Below, piece after piece: positions 43,938-49,048 of a stretch of 49,048 bases of DNA. The stretch is taken from NCBI GenBank assembly GCA_009731375.1, contig BJOX01000169.1, positions 342,974-392,021 of the forward strand. The letters are read 5' to 3'. The first letter of the stretch is position 1; each line of letters begins with the position of its first letter. The stretch comes from Paulinella micropora (Eukaryota; Cercozoa; Imbricatea; Euglyphida). The notes under the pieces are model-generated. The model saw nothing but the letters and a program-made list of their open reading frames with translations, did not search any database and was not told the origin of the DNA. Both the position numbers and the translations under genes were made by a program.

Positions 43938-46900
43938 ATGGCAGGTTCCTCCTTCAAGTCGCTCTTAGGCTTGTCAGAAATCGCAACAGACAGCCTATCA
44001 ATAGCCAACCTTGACCTTACCAACACAAACATAGTCGGTCTGAATACAGACAGAGTGCCAGAAGATGAAAACCCTTTGAACCTCTACTATACGGATTTAC
44101 GATTTGACACAAGATTATCTACCAAATCAACTACAGACATAAAAGAAGGAAAAAATCTATATTATACAGAACAACGAGTAAGGGATAATGACGAAGTCAA
44201 AGCCTCAACTCAACACCGCTCTAATACATCCAATCCGCACCAAACAAGTTTATATAATTTGATAGACACAAACATATCCGCTCCAACGGTCGGGCAATAC
44301 TTAACATATAATGATGTAGATGGTAAATGGAGAAATACAACAATCGGCTCAATTGACACACTCTCTGATGTAGTCATTACAGCACCAATCGCAATGAATA
44401 GTTATCTAACATATAACTCAATAAACTGGGTAAATAAAACATTTCCAATAAATGTTGATGAATTCGGCAACATTAGTATGGGTGGTAATTTGAATATAAC
44501 GGGAGTTAATTTATTAAATACCAAAGATGTTGATACTTGGATATCTGAGCACGAAGACAATAATGATAAAGTGTCAGCGGATGGTTCAATTAATACACAT
44601 AGCGATGTTTTGATTACAGGCACGCCCGCCGATAACAAACTACTCATTTATAGCACGGGGCAATGGAGAAACACAAACTCACCTTTTCTTAGATTGGATG
44701 GTCTTGCTATGATGTTTGGAGATTTAAATATGGGAGGTTTTAACATAACAAATGTCGGTAATGTTGATGGTATTGATGTTTCGGTTCTTGATAGTTCTGT
44801 GGTAAAACTAACAGGCGACCAAACAATAACAGGGAATAAAACATTTACTACTTATGTGGGGGTAAAAGACACAAATCCATTAAACACAGGTAAGTTATTC
44901 TTCAATTACAACAATAATATGGGTTCTATTTATTCGTCGGATGCTGGTGGGGCGACTGGCTATCCATTATCTTTTGTAGGCTCGTCCATACTTTTTGCTC
45001 CAACAACAGGGGGTGGAATGACATTGACAAATAATGTTTTAAATTTTAACAGCACAACAGCAATCAGCGGACTTCCAGCACCATTCTATGACAATGATGC
45101 TTCAACAAAAGCATTTACCGATACGAAACTAGCCAAGGACTGCACAACGGCTATGACGGGTAGTTTAAATATGGGAGGATTTAACATAACAAATGTTGGT
45201 AATGTTGATGGTATTGATGTTTCTACCCTTGATACCGCAGTCGTCAAACTAACAGGAGACCAAACCATAGCAGGAACCAAAACATTCAGCAACATAATAA
45301 ATGCTAGTGCGGGGATTGATATGAAAAGCCAAAGTATAACAAATGTTAATCTTGTTGATGGTGTTGATGTTTCGGCTCTTGATAGTTCTGTCGTTAAACT
45401 AACGGGAGACCAAACAATAACAGGAAACAAAACATTTACTACTTATGTAGCCGTAAAAGACTCAAATCCATTAAACACTGGCAAGTTATTCTTTAATTAT
45501 AACAATAATATGGGCTCTATCTATTCGTCGGAGGCAGGTGGAGCAACGGGCTATCCATTATCTTTTGTAGGCTCGTCCATACTTTTTGCTCCAACAACAG
45601 GGGGTGGAATGACATTGACAAATAATGTTTTAAATTTTAACAGCACNNNNNNNNNNNNNNNNNNNNNNNNNNNNNNNNNNNNNNNNNNNNNNNNNNNNNA
45701 GCTAACCAAACCATAGCAGGAATTAAGACATNNNNNNNNNNACATTAGCAACTGACGGAGCGACAAAAGGGTATGCGGACACATTGGACGGGCAAAATGT
45801 AAAACTATCAACAGACCAAACCATAACAGGAAGCAAAACATTTAATGGGGCTAGCACTGTGATAAAATATCTAACTTTAACGAACAATGCAGATTTTAAT
45901 ANNNNNNNNNNTTAAACCAAAATGGAGGAGACATATTCTTTTCACAGACATCAGGAGATTATCAGTATTTCTTATTTACTCTAAATACTGCTACAAGTGG
46001 AACCGCTAACCAACGAGGTTATGTATTCACGAATGTAGCATCTGATGTAAAAGGGGCGGGACTTTATATTTCAAAACTTTTGGATAATAAAAGTGCTTCG
46101 TCTGACATTGTCCGTTTTAACAATGCTGGCGGTATGCGGTTTTATGGTGCTTTGGATATGAATTCAAACAACATAACAAATGGAGGAACAATAACTGGAA
46201 CGACAATTGCTTCAACTGCTGGGATATCAACAACAACATTAACGGCGAGCGGATTATTAACGGCAAATGCGGGGATTACATATACTGGCACACTAACATC
46301 AGCAACAAATACAAGTGGAGCTAAAATAGGAGTTCAGGGAATAACAGACGGAACAAATGCAAAAGGAATATTTCTATGGGATACGACAAATACGAGTTGG
46401 GGAATTTATGCAGCATCTGGTGGGGCTCTAAACACTAGAAGTTTGGCAAATGGTTTAGCCGTTTCAGGAAATGATTTTAGTTCGTATAGTTTTCGGTTTA
46501 GGGTTGCTAATGATTCTACAATTGGTTTTGTGTGGGAAAATTCAGCAGAGCAATTGTTAATGTCATTAAACGGGGCAAACGGGACTTTATGGACAAAAGG
46601 ATTGATTACGGCAAATGCGGGAATTACATACACAGGCACACTAACAACGGCATCAGCATCAACTAATGGGGCAAAAATAGCAATTCAAGGACAAACAGAC
46701 GGGACGAATGCGAGAGGAATATTTGTATGGGACATTGGAGATTCAAACTGGGGGATTTATATGAGCCAGTCTGGGGCAAATAAATCATTAAGTGGAGGAA
46801 CAGCACAAGCAGGAGGAGGTGGAGGATTAACTTCTTATTCTATTAGATTTAGAGTAAATGGTTCTTCAACGAGTGGTTTCATATGGGAGAATAATTCAAA

Positions 46901-47429
46901 TACTGCTTTAATGTCATTAAGAGCAAGCGATGGGCAATTATGGGTATTGTCTAATCCAATTCAATATTCAGACAGGAGAAAAAAAGAAGATATAAAGGAA
47001 TGTTTAGGCTTAGATTTTATTAATAAGTTAAATCCAGTTTGCTATCGTATGATTGATGACAAAAAGAAATGTAGGACTGGCTTAATAGCACAGGAATTAG
47101 AAGAAATACTAACAGAAATGGATATGCTAGATTTTGGCGGTTTTATAAAAGAAACAATTATGGTTCCGTGTCCAAAGCAAAGAAAAGAATACGAATTGAA
47201 AGGTGTGAGTGTTAATCCAGAAGATGTTAAATGTGTTGATAGTGGTGATGTCGGTTATGGTATAGGTTATTCCGAGTTTATCGCCCCGTTAATTAAGGCG
47301 GTTCAACAATTATCAGAAAAGGTAGTTAATTTAGAAAAAGAAAATAAAAATCTTATGAATATACTACAAGACCAAGCAAACCAACTAGCAGAAATCCGAG
47401 CAGTCGTATTTTCTACTAATGCCTCCTAG
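43938..47429 (+). CDS. Second fiber with S74 chaperone, three assembly gaps
   Basis: One gene with N gaps at 45,647-45,699, 45,732-45,741 and 45,902-45,911. The true gap sizes are unknown, so the frame breaks there are not real. The N-terminal ~140 residues differ wholly from the left fiber and hold NLYYTDLRFDTRL and NLYYTEQRVRDN, a repeat known from phage tail fibers. From 44,367 (GATGTAGTCATTACAGC) the DNA is nearly the same as the left fiber (about nine bases in ten in the stretches I compared). The S74 Ser codon is at 46,968, with Lys five residues on. The last ~15 residues differ again. The same shaft and chaperone are thus joined to a different virion anchor. Confidence 0.9.
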
Positions 47430-47760
47430 ATTACACCCCCCACCGCCAGTCATTGAAATAGACGGCGAACTAACACCAGAGTTGAAAAATCGTGTTTTAG
47501 ACATTTCATTGAAGAATGAGGAAAAAAAAGTAGAGCACGAATTGGAAGATAACTGGAATTGTTGTTGTATAACAAACAGACCGACAGACAGCCGACTTAT
47601 TAAATACTTATTTCAAATGGGTATCATTATCTCCATTATAACCCTTTGTATCGTAAGGCTATCTGAAAAGAACTTGCCTTGTGAGGTTGCTAATACTTAT
47701 GTCGGAATCCTAACACTATTGATTGGCATTTGCCTTCCATCACCTTCTTCAAAGAAGTGA
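47419..47760 (+). CDS. Two-helix membrane protein (homologue of 6,035-6,379)
   Basis: 113 residues. The aligned core is GELTPELKNRV, NEEKKVEHELED, CCC, LCIVRLS, NTYV and PSP. Two hydrophobic segments lie at about 66-84 and 92-108. It overlaps the end of the fiber gene by 11 bases, as in the left element. It is more diverged from its left counterpart than the fiber shaft is, so it was probably not part of the exchanged DNA. The role is unknown but linked to the fiber by position. Confidence 0.78.
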   Translation: MPPRLHPPPPVIEIDGELTPELKNRVLDISLKNEEKKVEHELEDNWNCCCITNRPTDSRLIKYLFQMGIIISIITLCIVRLSEKNLPCEVANTYVGILTLLIGICLPSPSSKK

Positions 47761-48000
47761 GCACTCGTATAAGTGGATTTTATACCAAGAAGCATCACTA
47801 CCCGAACACATTAAAGGAATGGCTTCATCAAAACTAATACACCAATCTGACATTGGCTTATACACACATTTAAATTTACTTTCTATTCCTTGCTTTATAC
47901 AATAAGCACAACTCTCATTCTTTTTTTCGCTTATCCGTGAGTAAAAGTCGCAGGCCGTCCGTCCTAACACAGACCACATAAATAATAATATTAATAACAT
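47749..48000 (-). CDS. Secreted small cysteine-rich protein (homologue of 5,181-5,435)
   Basis: 83 residues with the same signal peptide type (MLLILLFMWSVLGRTA), then CDFYSR, CAYC, FKC, SFDEAIPLMC and YEC, which keep the seven Cys of the left copy. It is convergent with the membrane-protein gene and overlaps it by 12 bases. In the left element a GIY-YIG gene sits between these two genes. The conservation of order in two otherwise different elements marks this as a module. Confidence 0.75.
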   Translation of the reverse strand: MLLILLFMWSVLGRTACDFYSRISEKKNESCAYCIKQGIESKFKCVYKPMSDWCISFDEAIPLMCSGSDASWYKIHLYECSLL

Positions 48001-48024
48001 AATATATTACACAATATATAAACA

Positions 48025-48387
48025 ATGACGGAGCACAAATACCAAAAGATTATTTTTCTGAGCAATGATTTTGCTGGAGGAAGCAAAACATTTAATAAAA
48101 ATATCCAAATGTCATTCACACCCACCAAAATGAATGTTAAGTTTATCCACTATATGAACGACCAGACCGAAACCAAAACCAGAATTCTTTATATGGACAG
48201 AATTGGAATTATTGGAACATTTGCGGACAGCACCACAGCAAACATTTCAAATCTCGGTTATAATTTGAGTGTTGTCGGATGGACTGACGGACAATATACA
48301 TTTAAAGTCCTTGAAACTGACAGCGGAAATATTGATACAGGAAATTTAGCGGGCCGAATTGTTGTATGTTTGGAATTCGTAGGCTGA
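48025..48387 (+). CDS. Unknown beta-rich small protein
   Basis: 120 residues. Alternating hydrophobic and Thr/Asn-rich sequence with few helices suggests an all-beta protein, perhaps a minor virion component. No family is recognised. The start follows a TATA-like aatatata, and the divergent promoter region with the 48,000 gene is only 24 bases. Confidence 0.65.
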   Translation: MTEHKYQKIIFLSNDFAGGSKTFNKNIQMSFTPTKMNVKFIHYMNDQTETKTRILYMDRIGIIGTFADSTTANISNLGYNLSVVGWTDGQYTFKVLETDSGNIDTGNLAGRIVVCLEFVG

Positions 48388-48459
48388 TATTTGTTTCAGA
48401 CTTCGTCTTCAACAAACATCGACAACCGATTTATTTTGAACAATAAAGAAAAAACGATG

Positions 48460-48504
48460 TTTTAGAATAAGTGAGAGTGCGTAGCACGAAACGAAATTCT
48501 AAAA
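48460..48504 (+). terminator. Nested hairpin between the 48,025 gene and the ATPase
   Basis: The outer arms ttttagaat (48,460-48,468) and attctaaaa (48,496-48,504) are perfect complements, and an inner stem gtgc-gta-gcac lies near 48,477-48,487. Hairpins at transcript ends are known from mimiviruses and virophages. A transcript-end role here is inference. The structure ends 4 bases before the ATPase start. Confidence 0.5.
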
Positions 48505-48508
48505 TATC

Positions 48509-49048
<540 letters not shown>

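Overview
This is a piece of a nuclear genome assembly from an unidentified eukaryote, most likely a microbial alga or other protist. The evidence is long di-, tri- and tetranucleotide arrays, a spliced piggyBac transposon, a decayed Ty1/copia-type retrotransposon and a host-like Kelch gene. The two outer parts are something else: compact, AT-rich, virus-style gene clusters of the virophage / polinton-like virus (PLV) type. Both are cut off by the window edges. No major capsid gene is visible, so the PLV label rests on the packaging ATPases, the D5-like helicase, the rve integrase remnant and the small accessory genes. I could not identify the species.

Left viral element (1 to about 15,840). 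From the left edge, the minus strand carries a gapped Pro/Lys-rich protein, an A32/FtsK-HerA packaging ATPase, a Pro/Gln-rich probable structural protein and a protein with a phospholipase A2 domain. A plus-strand run of small genes follows: two small proteins, a secreted Cys-rich protein and a GIY-YIG nuclease. Then come a two-helix membrane protein and a 1237-residue fiber with a C-terminal S74 self-cleaving chaperone (minus), an unknown plus-strand protein, an unknown minus-strand protein, an 839-residue D5-like superfamily 3 helicase, a small basic protein, an AT-rich gene-free stretch and a zinc-ribbon protein. The element ends at a roughly 180-bp foldback (15,446-15,838) that abuts microsatellite DNA.

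Middle (about 15,840 to 41,640). This is host-type repeat DNA. It holds tetranucleotide arrays that switch strand polarity, a 546-bp repeat unit split by microsatellite, and an apparently complete piggyBac element (20,404-23,286, TTAA on both sides, one predicted intron). Further on are (CTA)n, (CT)n and (AT)n arrays, a Kelch-repeat gene with a broken last blade, a copia-type gag-pol relic, a methyltransferase-like ORF, a self-complementary array of 24-bp palindromic units (37,455-37,880), and a large CTA/TAG array between diverged direct repeats. Several N runs interrupt the sequence.

Right viral element (about 41,640 to the end). It carries a protein with two CxC-x11-H-x5-H fingers, a broken rve integrase, an acidic/basic protein, a second fiber, a second copy of the membrane protein, a second copy of the secreted Cys-rich protein, a small unknown protein, and the start of a different packaging-type ATPase that runs into a 138-base poly-C tract.

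The most interesting point is the relation between the two viral elements. Their fiber shaft and S74 chaperone are nearly identical at DNA level, but the fiber N-termini, ATPases and most flanking genes differ. The homology starts abruptly at about 9,752 (left) and 44,367 (right). This looks like a fiber cassette exchanged between two distinct PLVs in one genome. The cassette travels with, or sits beside, a conserved module: fiber, then an overlapping membrane protein, then a convergent secreted Cys-rich protein.
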